From Flavobacteriaceae bacterium UBA3179 (GTDB lineage Bacteria; Bacteroidota; Bacteroidia; Flavobacteriales; Flavobacteriaceae): a stretch of DNA of 26,678 nt. Shown one piece after another: positions 7,810 through 15,250 of the stretch. The stretch's first letter is position 1. Each line of letters starts with the position of its first letter. The notes under the pieces are model-generated. The model did not search any database, had not been told where the DNA came from, and saw nothing but the letters and a program-made list of their open reading frames with translations. The stretch is from positions 399-27,076 of the forward strand of contig DEXR01000001.1 of the NCBI GenBank assembly GCA_002364245.1. The letters run 5' to 3'. The translations under genes were made by a program, and so were the position numbers.

Positions 7810-9732
7810 TTATTGCCTGTTATAAACCGAAGTTTTATAGCTAATATCTATATTATCGGTTGTTTTTAATTTAACAATGTAAACACCATCACTTAGGTTT
7901 GAGGTAGGGAACGAGAAATGTTTCTCGGTACCAATGTTCTTTTGCTCATAAACCAATTTCCCGGTCATATCAAAAACGAGAGCTTGCTCAATATCATAGC
8001 CTTCTGGGTTGGTAACCTCAAGAATACCCAAATTGTTGTTTTGGAAAAAATCTATGTTTTCTTGTGCTCTCCCTTGTTCTTCTTTTACATACTCGTTAAA
8101 TTCTTTGTTCCCTTTAAAAGTTACAAAAAAGCGATCATCATACGTTCCAGCATCTAAATTATAGGTTGCAGACTTACCATTGGTAATTTCTTGATACGTA
8201 TTTTCTACACTATCAAAAATATACGCTTTTTTACTATGCATTTTTACTTCATCTACGGTCTGTATAAGAAATTTAGTTTGTTGGTTCAATTTAAAACCAA
8301 TTGGAACCATAGCTTGAGCATCGTAATTTAAAAAATTAATTACATAAGGCTCTCTATTGTCATCATCACCTACTAGGAAATAAGCCTCTCCATTTGCAGC
8401 ATCCATAGGGCTTTTACCATCCCAGCCAAGATCGAAATCAAGAGAAGTACTGTCATCAAAGCCCAATACCAATTGGCGCCCATACTTTTCCTCCATAACT
8501 ACATCGATACGTAAGTGGGGAGCACGTGGATCTACCTCAGCAACCACAGATTCGCTTGAATCGTCAGAGTTAGTGTCTTGTCCTCCGTTCATAGCAACGT
8601 TACCGTTTTTGTCTGGTCTATGAAACTCTTCAGTCTGCCCAACAGTCCTATACACCCGTTGGCTATTATTAAATTCTATGTCTCCTGGTGAACCATCGGT
8701 TACGATGATAAACCCTTGGCCAATGGGGGTGAATTGTTGATCATCGTAAGGAAGACCAAAATCACCAGTACCACTACCCGAACCACTGGCATAGTAATCT
8801 GTAAAAGTAGCGGGGGTGTAAACTCCAGAAGGAGGACCTGGAACAAAAACACCATACCCACCAGATTTATCACTGTAAAAATGACTGAATTCACTATCTT
8901 TTGGTTCATCCCAAAAACGAAACGATGCGATACCTGTATTGCCGCCAGTACCATCATTATCCTCGGCTAGTGCTTGTAAATCCAATACAGAAGGATAGGG
9001 GTTTCCAGATAAAACAATTTCATCTCCAGCGGTCATATTAATAGAAATCTCCCCATTTTTAGGTCGTCCTCTAAGATCGTAAGTTACGTCTGGCATCCCA
9101 TCTTCTGAATCACCGGTATTTCCTATTATAGGATTTGGACTAATTCCTTTCATAATAAACCCATAACCCGGGTTTGAAGTACCTGTTCCGTTTAAACGCA
9201 CCCAAACACCTTCGTCATCTCTATCTGGGCTTGGTCTTAGTTCATATATCCATCGAGTGGAAATTGTTAAATCTGGGTTTAAAAAACCATTTCTTCCAGT
9301 CGTAGTATTAGTTACTGTTGCCGCTGTATCTGTATCTCCACATCCATCGCAATCGTAGACAACAAAAACATTACTGTTTGTGTTTCCTGGAGTTCCTGAA
9401 ACTCCTTCTGCAACAGGCATGCCCCAATAATTATAATGGAAAGCAGAAGTTTCTGCAATTGTTTGATAAACAGACAACATACCATCGCCTTTATTTTGAG
9501 CAGCATCATCGCCTTGTATTAATTGCCCGTTATTACGAAGGTAAATACTGGCTTCTGTAGGACCAGCTACATTTTTTTCAAGGTTAACATCATTTTCAAC
9601 ATATAGTTCAACATTATTTACATAGACGTAAGAATCTGTACCAGAACTAGGGTTCGGCCTAACAAATAAATCGGACTGTGCTGTTGCAGCAACACTGCTT
9701 AATACTATCAATGAGAGTAGTAGGTGTTTCAT
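7810..9732 (-). CDS. Secreted surface protein with type A T9SS sorting domain
   Basis: The 640-residue protein starts with a Sec signal peptide (MKHLLLSLIVLSSVAATAQ) and ends with a type IX secretion sorting domain of about 75 residues: NLGILEVTNPEGYDIEQALVF leads into DMTGKLVY, LSDGVYIVKLKT and a final YKTSVYNRQ. The central part carries AFHYNYWGMPV near residue 95, a segment seen in many large flavobacterial surface proteins, and Gly/Asp/Asn-rich stretches consistent with beta-strand repeats and calcium binding. It is presumably exported through the outer membrane and attached to the surface; its ligand is unknown. It heads the cluster with the DUF2752 and CCC-motif genes. No good -7 box is visible upstream, but a long inverted repeat lies at 9820-9868. 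Confidence 0.9.
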   Translation of the reverse strand: MKHLLLSLIVLSSVAATAQSDLFVRPNPSSGTDSYVYVNNVELYVENDVNLEKNVAGPTEASIYLRNNGQLIQGDDAAQNKGDGMLSVYQTIAETSAFHYNYWGMPVAEGVSGTPGNTNSNVFVVYDCDGCGDTDTAATVTNTTTGRNGFLNPDLTISTRWIYELRPSPDRDDEGVWVRLNGTGTSNPGYGFIMKGISPNPIIGNTGDSEDGMPDVTYDLRGRPKNGEISINMTAGDEIVLSGNPYPSVLDLQALAEDNDGTGGNTGIASFRFWDEPKDSEFSHFYSDKSGGYGVFVPGPPSGVYTPATFTDYYASGSGSGTGDFGLPYDDQQFTPIGQGFIIVTDGSPGDIEFNNSQRVYRTVGQTEEFHRPDKNGNVAMNGGQDTNSDDSSESVVAEVDPRAPHLRIDVVMEEKYGRQLVLGFDDSTSLDFDLGWDGKSPMDAANGEAYFLVGDDDNREPYVINFLNYDAQAMVPIGFKLNQQTKFLIQTVDEVKMHSKKAYIFDSVENTYQEITNGKSATYNLDAGTYDDRFFVTFKGNKEFNEYVKEEQGRAQENIDFFQNNNLGILEVTNPEGYDIEQALVFDMTGKLVYEQKNIGTEKHFSFPTSNLSDGVYIVKLKTTDNIDISYKTSVYNRQ

Positions 9733-9819
9733 AATTATTTGGTTTTACTAGCTATATAGATTTGGGTTTAATATAGCCAAAATTTTGCTATAAAAATAAA
9801 ATAATTTTTTTTAATATTG

Positions 9820-9868
9820 AGGTAATTGCTTTAAAAAACGTAATTTTTTCGTTTTTAAGAAGTTACCT
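9820..9868. repeat. 49-nt imperfect inverted repeat in a divergent intergenic region
   Basis: The arms AGGTAATTGCTT (9820-9831) and AAGAAGTTACCT (9857-9868) continue inward as TAAAAAACG / CGTTTTTA with a loop of about 9 nt. The whole forms about 20 pairs with one wobble, one mismatch and one bulge. No T-run follows on either strand and the flanking genes diverge, so a terminator is unlikely. It could be an operator or a structured leader of the T9SS gene. Confidence 0.55.
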
Positions 9869-9889
9869 ATTTAATTTACGAATAAAGAA

Positions 9890-9897
9890 TAACTTTG
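9890..9897 (+). promoter_or_regulatory. -7 box for the Smr-domain gene, nearly leaderless
   Basis: TAACTTTG matches TAnnTTTG exactly and ends 7 nt before the ATG at 9905. With the usual position of the box the transcript would begin only a few nucleotides before the start codon. No clear -33 TTG is visible. Confidence 0.55.
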
Positions 9898-9904
9898 GTT
9901 TTAT

Positions 9905-10453
9905 ATGAAAAAAGGGGATAAGGTTTCGGTGGTAGACGATGCTATTTCAGGTGTAGTTACAGAGGTTGATAGCAATATGGTTACAGTGCTCACCGAAGAT
10001 GACTTTGAGATGCAGTTTTCTCAAAATGAACTGGTTGTTGTTACGGGCGCGATTTCAGAAACCGATATGATGCAACAGGATATCTCAGAAATCCTTTCAG
10101 AAAAGAAAATAAAAAAACCAAAGCCTTCCAGAAAAGTAAAACCCAAGGAACGAAACCGCCCGCCCATGGTAGTCGATCTACACATTCATCAATTAACGCA
10201 GCAATACAAACGAATGAACAACCACGAAATGCTGGTGTTACAGACCGATACCGCTAAACGTCAACTTGATTTTGCTATTGATAAAAAAATACAGCGTATT
10301 GTTTTTATACACGGAGTGGGTGAGGGTGTGCTAAAAGCCGAATTGGAATACTTGTTTAGGCGGTATGATAATGTAAAGTACTATGAGGCAGATTACAGGG
10401 AGTACGGCCGTGGCGCCACCGAAGTGTATATTTTTCAAAATAAAACACCTTGA
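9905..10453 (+). CDS. Smr/MutS2-type domain protein
   Basis: The 182-residue protein has an N-terminal beta-barrel-like region (about 1-55, starting MKKGDKVSVVDDAISGVV), a basic linker rich in Lys, Pro and Arg (about 75-100), and a C-terminal Smr domain. The Smr signatures are VVDLHIHQL (about residue 96-104) and FIHGVGEGVLKAEL (about 138-151), ending with a strand containing GRGATEVYIF. Smr domains bind or nick nucleic acids in MutS2 and related proteins; this stand-alone form is common in Bacteroidota and its substrate is not established. The ATG is supported by the typical KxGDKV start and by the promoter box just upstream. No terminator is obvious before the convergent lipoprotein gene. 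Confidence 0.88.
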   Translation: MKKGDKVSVVDDAISGVVTEVDSNMVTVLTEDDFEMQFSQNELVVVTGAISETDMMQQDISEILSEKKIKKPKPSRKVKPKERNRPPMVVDLHIHQLTQQYKRMNNHEMLVLQTDTAKRQLDFAIDKKIQRIVFIHGVGEGVLKAELEYLFRRYDNVKYYEADYREYGRGATEVYIFQNKTP

Positions 10454-10508
10454 TTTTTTAAAAGCTGCCTATTTTAACTGCTCACTGTCAACTTTTTCAG
10501 CATAAAGA

Positions 10509-11399
10509 TTATTCCGGGGCCACAAAGTTTGGGGTCGGTGTAAATTCGCCGTTAAGTACACTTTCAATACTGCCTAAAGAGAGGGATTCCTGGGTTATCT
10601 GTTCTTCGCCATTGACCAATACTAGATTAGTTAGCCGTATTACCACATCGCTATCAAAGGTATAAGTGTGCTGGCGAAATAATTGTATATCGTATTGTAC
10701 CGCAATCTCAGAATTTAAATAATCTGGACCTGCCTCTGGGTCGGTAATATCGTCCAAAGGATTTAGGTTAAGGTTCTTATCTTCATAAATAGTAAATATA
10801 CCGTCGCCGTCATCATCGGTATCCAAATAATCGGGCGTGCCATCCCCATCGGTGTCCAACGGGTTTGTCAATGGGTCATTGTCCCCATCTTCATTTGCTG
10901 TGTCCAATTCGGCAGCAGTAGGAACGTTGTCCCCATCATCATCAAAATCGTAGCTATCGGGTATGCCGTCGCCATCGGTATCGCCGGTTTCATTTTCCAC
11001 GCCATCATTATCATCCAGAGCCGTGGTGGTGTTTAAACTTGCCGTTCCCGAAGCGCCTGTGTAATCAACAGCAACCGTTGGTGATGTTGGCGGGATGGTA
11101 CTGCAAAAATAATCGCCTGTTACATCGCCATTAAACCTGCGGTAGTTTACAATATTTGCGCTACCGTCCAGTTTAAAGGTTTTGGTTTCGCTTTGCAGAA
11201 ACAATTGGTCGTCCGTTGTAATTTTAAGAGAAATACTTTCTGAAACGGTATTGTTTATTTTATAAAAAACATATTGATTGTCATTGTTACAAAGGTTTAG
11301 GTCTGCATCTTCAAAATCGAAGGTGGTAACGATCACATCGCCATCATCACAGGACTGCAGGGTTGCAAATGCGAGGATAATAAACAAGAGATTTTTCAT
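10509..11399 (-). CDS. Lipoprotein with thrombospondin type 3 (calcium-binding) repeats
   Basis: The 296-residue product begins MKNLLFIILAFATLQSC, a lipoprotein signal peptide with the lipid cysteine at residue 17. CDDGD follows directly, and these acidic residues fit a Bacteroidota surface-export signal. Residues about 130-230 carry Asp-rich TSP3-type repeats (DTDGDGIPDSYDFDDDGD, DTDGDGTPDYLDTDDDGDG) that normally bind calcium. The frame is open upstream to 11525, but the added 42 residues lack a signal peptide and are intergenic in character, so the ATG at 11399 is chosen. A weak promoter (TTTC, 18 nt, TTACTTTG at 11435-11428) precedes it. The precise role is unknown; a surface-exposed adhesin-like or structural function is an inference. 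Confidence 0.85.
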   Translation of the reverse strand: MKNLLFIILAFATLQSCDDGDVIVTTFDFEDADLNLCNNDNQYVFYKINNTVSESISLKITTDDQLFLQSETKTFKLDGSANIVNYRRFNGDVTGDYFCSTIPPTSPTVAVDYTGASGTASLNTTTALDDNDGVENETGDTDGDGIPDSYDFDDDGDNVPTAAELDTANEDGDNDPLTNPLDTDGDGTPDYLDTDDDGDGIFTIYEDKNLNLNPLDDITDPEAGPDYLNSEIAVQYDIQLFRQHTYTFDSDVVIRLTNLVLVNGEEQITQESLSLGSIESVLNGEFTPTPNFVAPE

Positions 11400-11481
11400 A
11401 AATAATACGAGAATGTTGTGTTTTTTACAAAGTAACATATTTCTTTGCACTTGAAACGTATTCAAGAACAATATTAATATG

Positions 11482-11489
11482 TATTTTTG
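11482..11489 (+). promoter_or_regulatory. -7 box for the cysteine desulfurase gene
   Basis: TATTTTTG matches TAnnTTTG. No clear -33 TTG lies at the right distance. It would give a leader of about 90 nt that contains a small hairpin (11531-11550). Confidence 0.4.
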
Positions 11490-11582
11490 ACAAAATAATT
11501 CTGAAAAAATCAATTTTGAACGCATTCAGCAAACCTATTGTAACAGGTTTTTCTACTGAAAAAAGACAATTTTACAAAGAAG

Positions 11583-12731
11583 ATGAAAAAAGTTTATTTT
11601 GACAGCGCAGCGACAACCGAACTGCGAAGCGATGTAATACGATGTATCACCGAAGTGTTAAAAACAGAATACGGAAATCCCTCATCTACACATTCGTATG
11701 GTAGATCAGCTAAATCATTACTTGAAAATGCAAGAAAGCAAATTGCAGGATATTTGAATGTTTCGGCTGCTGAAATAATTTTCACTTCCGGCGGTACCGA
11801 AGCCGATAATTTAATATTGAACAGTTGTGCGCGCGATTTGGGCGTTAAACGGATTATTTCGAGCAAGATTGAACACCACGCCGTGTTGCACACCCTTACC
11901 GAGCTGGAAAACAACCATGGCATTCAAGTAGATTATGTAAAGCTGGACGAATGTGGCCATATAAACTTTGATCATTTTGAGTCTTTATTGAAAGAAGGCG
12001 ATAAAAAAACCTTAGTAAGTTTAATGCACGTTAATAACGAAATAGGGAATATTTTAGATATTGAACGTACCGCCAACCTTTGTAAAGAATATGATGCGTT
12101 GTTTCATAGCGACACCGTACAATCGGTAGGGCATTATGAGTTGGATTTTTCTGAAATTCCTATAGATTTTGCAGCGGTCGCAGCACATAAATTTCATGGA
12201 CCCAAAGGCGCTGGGTTTGCTTTTATCCGTAAAAATAGCGGATTAAAGCCTTTGATTTTTGGAGGGGAGCAAGAACGCGGTATGCGTGCAGGAACAGAAT
12301 CTGTCTTTGCCATCGCTGGAATGGCCGAAGCACTTAAAATTTCTTACCAAAACCTCGAAAAAGAACGCAATTACATAGTAGAACTTAAAAACTACTTTAA
12401 AGAAAAACTCACTGCAGAAATACCAGGAATAAAATTTAATGGGGCTTGTGATGATGATGAAAACAGTACGTACACACTTTTAAACGTTTGTTTGCCTATT
12501 TCACCAGAAAAAGCAATGATGTTGTTGTTTCAACTAGATTTAAACGGAATCGCCTGTTCTAAAGGGAGCGCCTGTCAAAGTGGAAGTGGGAAAGGCTCTC
12601 ATGTTTTGAATGAAATATTAAGTGAAGACGATATGAAAAAACCATCCATTCGGTTCTCCTTTTCAAGCTTCAACAAAAAAGACGAAGTGGATTATGTGGT
12701 TGGGGTGTTAAAAGAGTTTATTGAAAAGTAG
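11583..12731 (+). CDS. Cysteine desulfurase, NifS/IscS type
   Basis: This PLP enzyme takes sulfur from cysteine as an enzyme-bound persulfide for Fe-S clusters or tRNA thiolation. In 382 residues it has the N-terminal YFDSAATT (5-12), TSGGTEADN (68-76), the ring-stacking His in KIEHHAV, SDTVQSVG with Asp177 and Gln180, and AAHKFHGPKG with the Schiff-base Lys203. The sulfur-accepting Cys331 is in GSACQSG, on the loop pattern of group I (IscS/NifS) enzymes. No Fe-S scaffold gene (iscU, suf) lies next to it, so the sulfur acceptor cannot be told from context. The stop at 12731 is close to the convergent TonB receptor, with only 41 bp between. Confidence 0.92.
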   Translation: MKKVYFDSAATTELRSDVIRCITEVLKTEYGNPSSTHSYGRSAKSLLENARKQIAGYLNVSAAEIIFTSGGTEADNLILNSCARDLGVKRIISSKIEHHAVLHTLTELENNHGIQVDYVKLDECGHINFDHFESLLKEGDKKTLVSLMHVNNEIGNILDIERTANLCKEYDALFHSDTVQSVGHYELDFSEIPIDFAAVAAHKFHGPKGAGFAFIRKNSGLKPLIFGGEQERGMRAGTESVFAIAGMAEALKISYQNLEKERNYIVELKNYFKEKLTAEIPGIKFNGACDDDENSTYTLLNVCLPISPEKAMMLLFQLDLNGIACSKGSACQSGSGKGSHVLNEILSEDDMKKPSIRFSFSSFNKKDEVDYVVGVLKEFIEK

Positions 12732-12772
12732 CTAACGGTCGATCGACACTGACGTTAAAGTTAAAACTCAAT

Positions 12773-15235
12773 TTAAAACTTAGCCGTCAGCCTCACATTA
12801 AAAACCCGTGGCGTTAGGTAATTAGGAATAGCGTATTGCACTTTGGTATATACATCTCGCACAAACGTATTGGTAATGGAGTTTTGCACATCGAATATGT
12901 TAAAAACTTCTGCACCGATAGTTAGTTCTTTAAACGGTTTTAACCAACCGCTATCCCTTAATTTGTTTTCATTCACTATTACATAGGATACTCCAAGATC
13001 GGCTCGTTTATAATCTGGTAAACGTACTTGGTAGTCATATGGATCTGCATAACTTGGTGAACCGCCTGGTAAGCCAGTGTTGTATACTAGGTTTAAATAC
13101 ATCTTTAAATCTGGGATTATTTTTACGTAATCCTGAAACAACATCGCAAACTTCAACCGTTGATCCGTTGGCCGAAAGATATACCCACGATCGTCAATGT
13201 TTTCTTCGGTTTTTAGATACCCGAAACTTACCCAGCTTTCTGTACCTGGAACAAATTCTCCCGCAAGGCGTGCATCCAATCCATATGCATAGGCAACTGC
13301 GTTATTAATGGCACGGTACCGAATACGTACGTTTTCCAAGGTATATGGATTTACATCAGTCAAGCTTTTGTAATATATTTCAGAGTTTAATCGGAATGGA
13401 CGTCCCCATAGGTCAAAACTGTAATCGTTTCCTAATACAATATGAACGGATTGTTGCGCTTTTACATCTGGTCTAACCGTTCCTGTAGAATCACGCAATT
13501 CACGATAAAAAGGGGGTTGGTGATATAATCCTCCAGATAAGCGAAACAGCATATCCATATCCCAGTCGGGTTTTAAGGATATTTGTCCACGTGGACTAAA
13601 AACCATTTGCGAGGTGCTTTCTATGCCATCGCCACTTACGTTCCAGTTGTGCGCCCGTACACCGGCATTTAGCCAAACATCGTTAGAACCTAAAGTGGTT
13701 CGTCGGCTCCATTGTGCGTATCCTGAAACTCGGTCTATTTGCACATCATTTTGCGCTCTAATTGTGGTGTAAGGTACAATTGGCGAAGTAAAAGGTTCGT
13801 ATGGTTGGTCGTTGGCAAGATCGGGAATAGGTGGCCTGATGGAAAACCCAGCCGAATCGATAATCTCGTATTCCTGCACGCGGTCACGGATATCTTCGTG
13901 AGTGTATTTTATACCGTATTCAATGGTATTTTCGTCTAAGTTGAGTGTCCCTTTATGTTCGGCATTAAAAATTAACGCATCCAAGTCATTACGGGCGTGG
14001 GTAAGTTGGCCGCCAATTCCTTCGGTAAATTCTACTTCGCCTAAATCTTCATCCCCAATATTGGTATTCACTTCACCTAATCGATATTCTGCCAAAATAT
14101 CATAATATTCCTGCTCGGTAGTCTGGTATGCGGAAGCGATAAACTTGGCTGTATAATTTTCAGAAGCTACATAGGTTCCTTTAAAGGCACCAAAATAGGT
14201 GTTGTAGCGGTCTTGTTCTTGACCTTCATAGAAAACCAATAATGCTACGGGGTCTGCAATAGTACCAAAATTGGTCTGTCTTGTTAATGGTTCGTAATCA
14301 TAATCGTTGATGGAAACATTTCCTAAAAAGCCCAATTCAAATTTATTGCTGATTTTATACGTTAAATACGTTTGCGCATCGGCAAACCGTGGTCTAAAGT
14401 TGGTTTCAGTCTGTTTAGCGTCTACCAACAAGCTGTTGTCACGGTAACGCAAACCAACAATCCCGGTTAACCTTCCGTCATTTGAAATACCACCTGCTGA
14501 AACACTGGCGCCCAATAAACTTAAATCTGCCGTGGCACTAAAATCTGCCGGTCTGCGGTAGGTAATATCCAACACTGACGACAATTTATCCCCGTATTTT
14601 GCTTGAAAACCACCTGCGGAAAAGTCAACGTTTGAGGTTAAATCGCTATTTACAAAACTGAGTCCTTCCTGTTGCCCGCTTCTTATTAAAAACGGACGAT
14701 AGACTTCAATTTCATTAACATAAACCAAATTTTCATCGTAATTTCCACCACGGACGGCGTATTGTGTACTCAGTTCATTGTTGCTATTTACTCCGGGAAG
14801 TGATTTTAGTAAATTTTCGACCCCTGCATTGGCACCCGGTATTTTACGGATGGCTTCGGGACTGATGGTAGTAATACCTTCTACACGTTTTCGTTCTCGT
14901 CCTGAGATAACCACTGTTGCAATTTGTTCTACGTTTGTATTCATTACCGGGTTAAGCTCATAATCTTCGTTGGCACCTAAATTTAAAGTTACTTGTACTT
15001 TTTTATGGCCTACGTGCGAAAAAGTAAGGGTCACGTCTTTATTTGCAGGGATTTCCATTAGATAATACCCGTTAAAGTCAGATAAGCTTCCTTCATCGTC
15101 ATAAGAAATAGAAGCCCCAACAACTGGTTGGTTTTCTTCATTAAGAATAACACCTTTAACAACTGCTTGTTGTGAAAACACAGTTGCGGAAATAAAGAAT
15201 AAGGTAAGCAGTAGGGGTAGCGATTTTGTTTTCAA
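12773..15235 (-). CDS. TonB-dependent outer-membrane receptor
   Basis: The 820-residue protein starts with a signal peptide (MKTKSLPLLLTLFFISATVFSQ). A carboxypeptidase-regulatory-like beta-sandwich domain follows (about 24-105; VVKGVILNEENQPVVGASI), then a plug domain (about 120-230; LLKSLPGVNSNNELSTQYAVRGGNYDENLVYVNEIEVY is split across it) and a 22-strand barrel to the terminal Phe (FNVRLTAKF). Such receptors import large ligands across the outer membrane with TonB-ExbBD energy. No SusD partner or TonB box substrate clue lies beside it; the upstream gene, 15 nt away, is an M23 peptidase, so both are probably one operon. The substrate is unknown. Start and length fit the family well. Confidence 0.93.
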   Translation of the reverse strand: MKTKSLPLLLTLFFISATVFSQQAVVKGVILNEENQPVVGASISYDDEGSLSDFNGYYLMEIPANKDVTLTFSHVGHKKVQVTLNLGANEDYELNPVMNTNVEQIATVVISGRERKRVEGITTISPEAIRKIPGANAGVENLLKSLPGVNSNNELSTQYAVRGGNYDENLVYVNEIEVYRPFLIRSGQQEGLSFVNSDLTSNVDFSAGGFQAKYGDKLSSVLDITYRRPADFSATADLSLLGASVSAGGISNDGRLTGIVGLRYRDNSLLVDAKQTETNFRPRFADAQTYLTYKISNKFELGFLGNVSINDYDYEPLTRQTNFGTIADPVALLVFYEGQEQDRYNTYFGAFKGTYVASENYTAKFIASAYQTTEQEYYDILAEYRLGEVNTNIGDEDLGEVEFTEGIGGQLTHARNDLDALIFNAEHKGTLNLDENTIEYGIKYTHEDIRDRVQEYEIIDSAGFSIRPPIPDLANDQPYEPFTSPIVPYTTIRAQNDVQIDRVSGYAQWSRRTTLGSNDVWLNAGVRAHNWNVSGDGIESTSQMVFSPRGQISLKPDWDMDMLFRLSGGLYHQPPFYRELRDSTGTVRPDVKAQQSVHIVLGNDYSFDLWGRPFRLNSEIYYKSLTDVNPYTLENVRIRYRAINNAVAYAYGLDARLAGEFVPGTESWVSFGYLKTEENIDDRGYIFRPTDQRLKFAMLFQDYVKIIPDLKMYLNLVYNTGLPGGSPSYADPYDYQVRLPDYKRADLGVSYVIVNENKLRDSGWLKPFKELTIGAEVFNIFDVQNSITNTFVRDVYTKVQYAIPNYLTPRVFNVRLTAKF

Positions 15236-15250
15236 AAGCAGTAGTTGTTA

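Noticed and set aside
8700..8970. Open frames on both strands inside the T9SS protein gene
   Set aside because: Low-complexity shadows of the Gly/Asp-rich coding sequence.
10454..10508. Possible terminator AAAAGCTG / CAACTTTT between the Smr and TSP3 lipoprotein genes
   Set aside because: Short stem with a loop of about 21 nt and no proper T-run; not convincing.
11400..11525. Extended N-terminus (42 residues) of the TSP3 lipoprotein
   Set aside because: A complete lipoprotein signal peptide begins at 11399; an extension would bury it.
12733..12757. Inverted repeat TAACG / CGTTA around the palindrome GTCGATCGAC as a terminator
   Set aside because: It lies between convergent genes, but no T-run follows on either strand and the pairing is interrupted.
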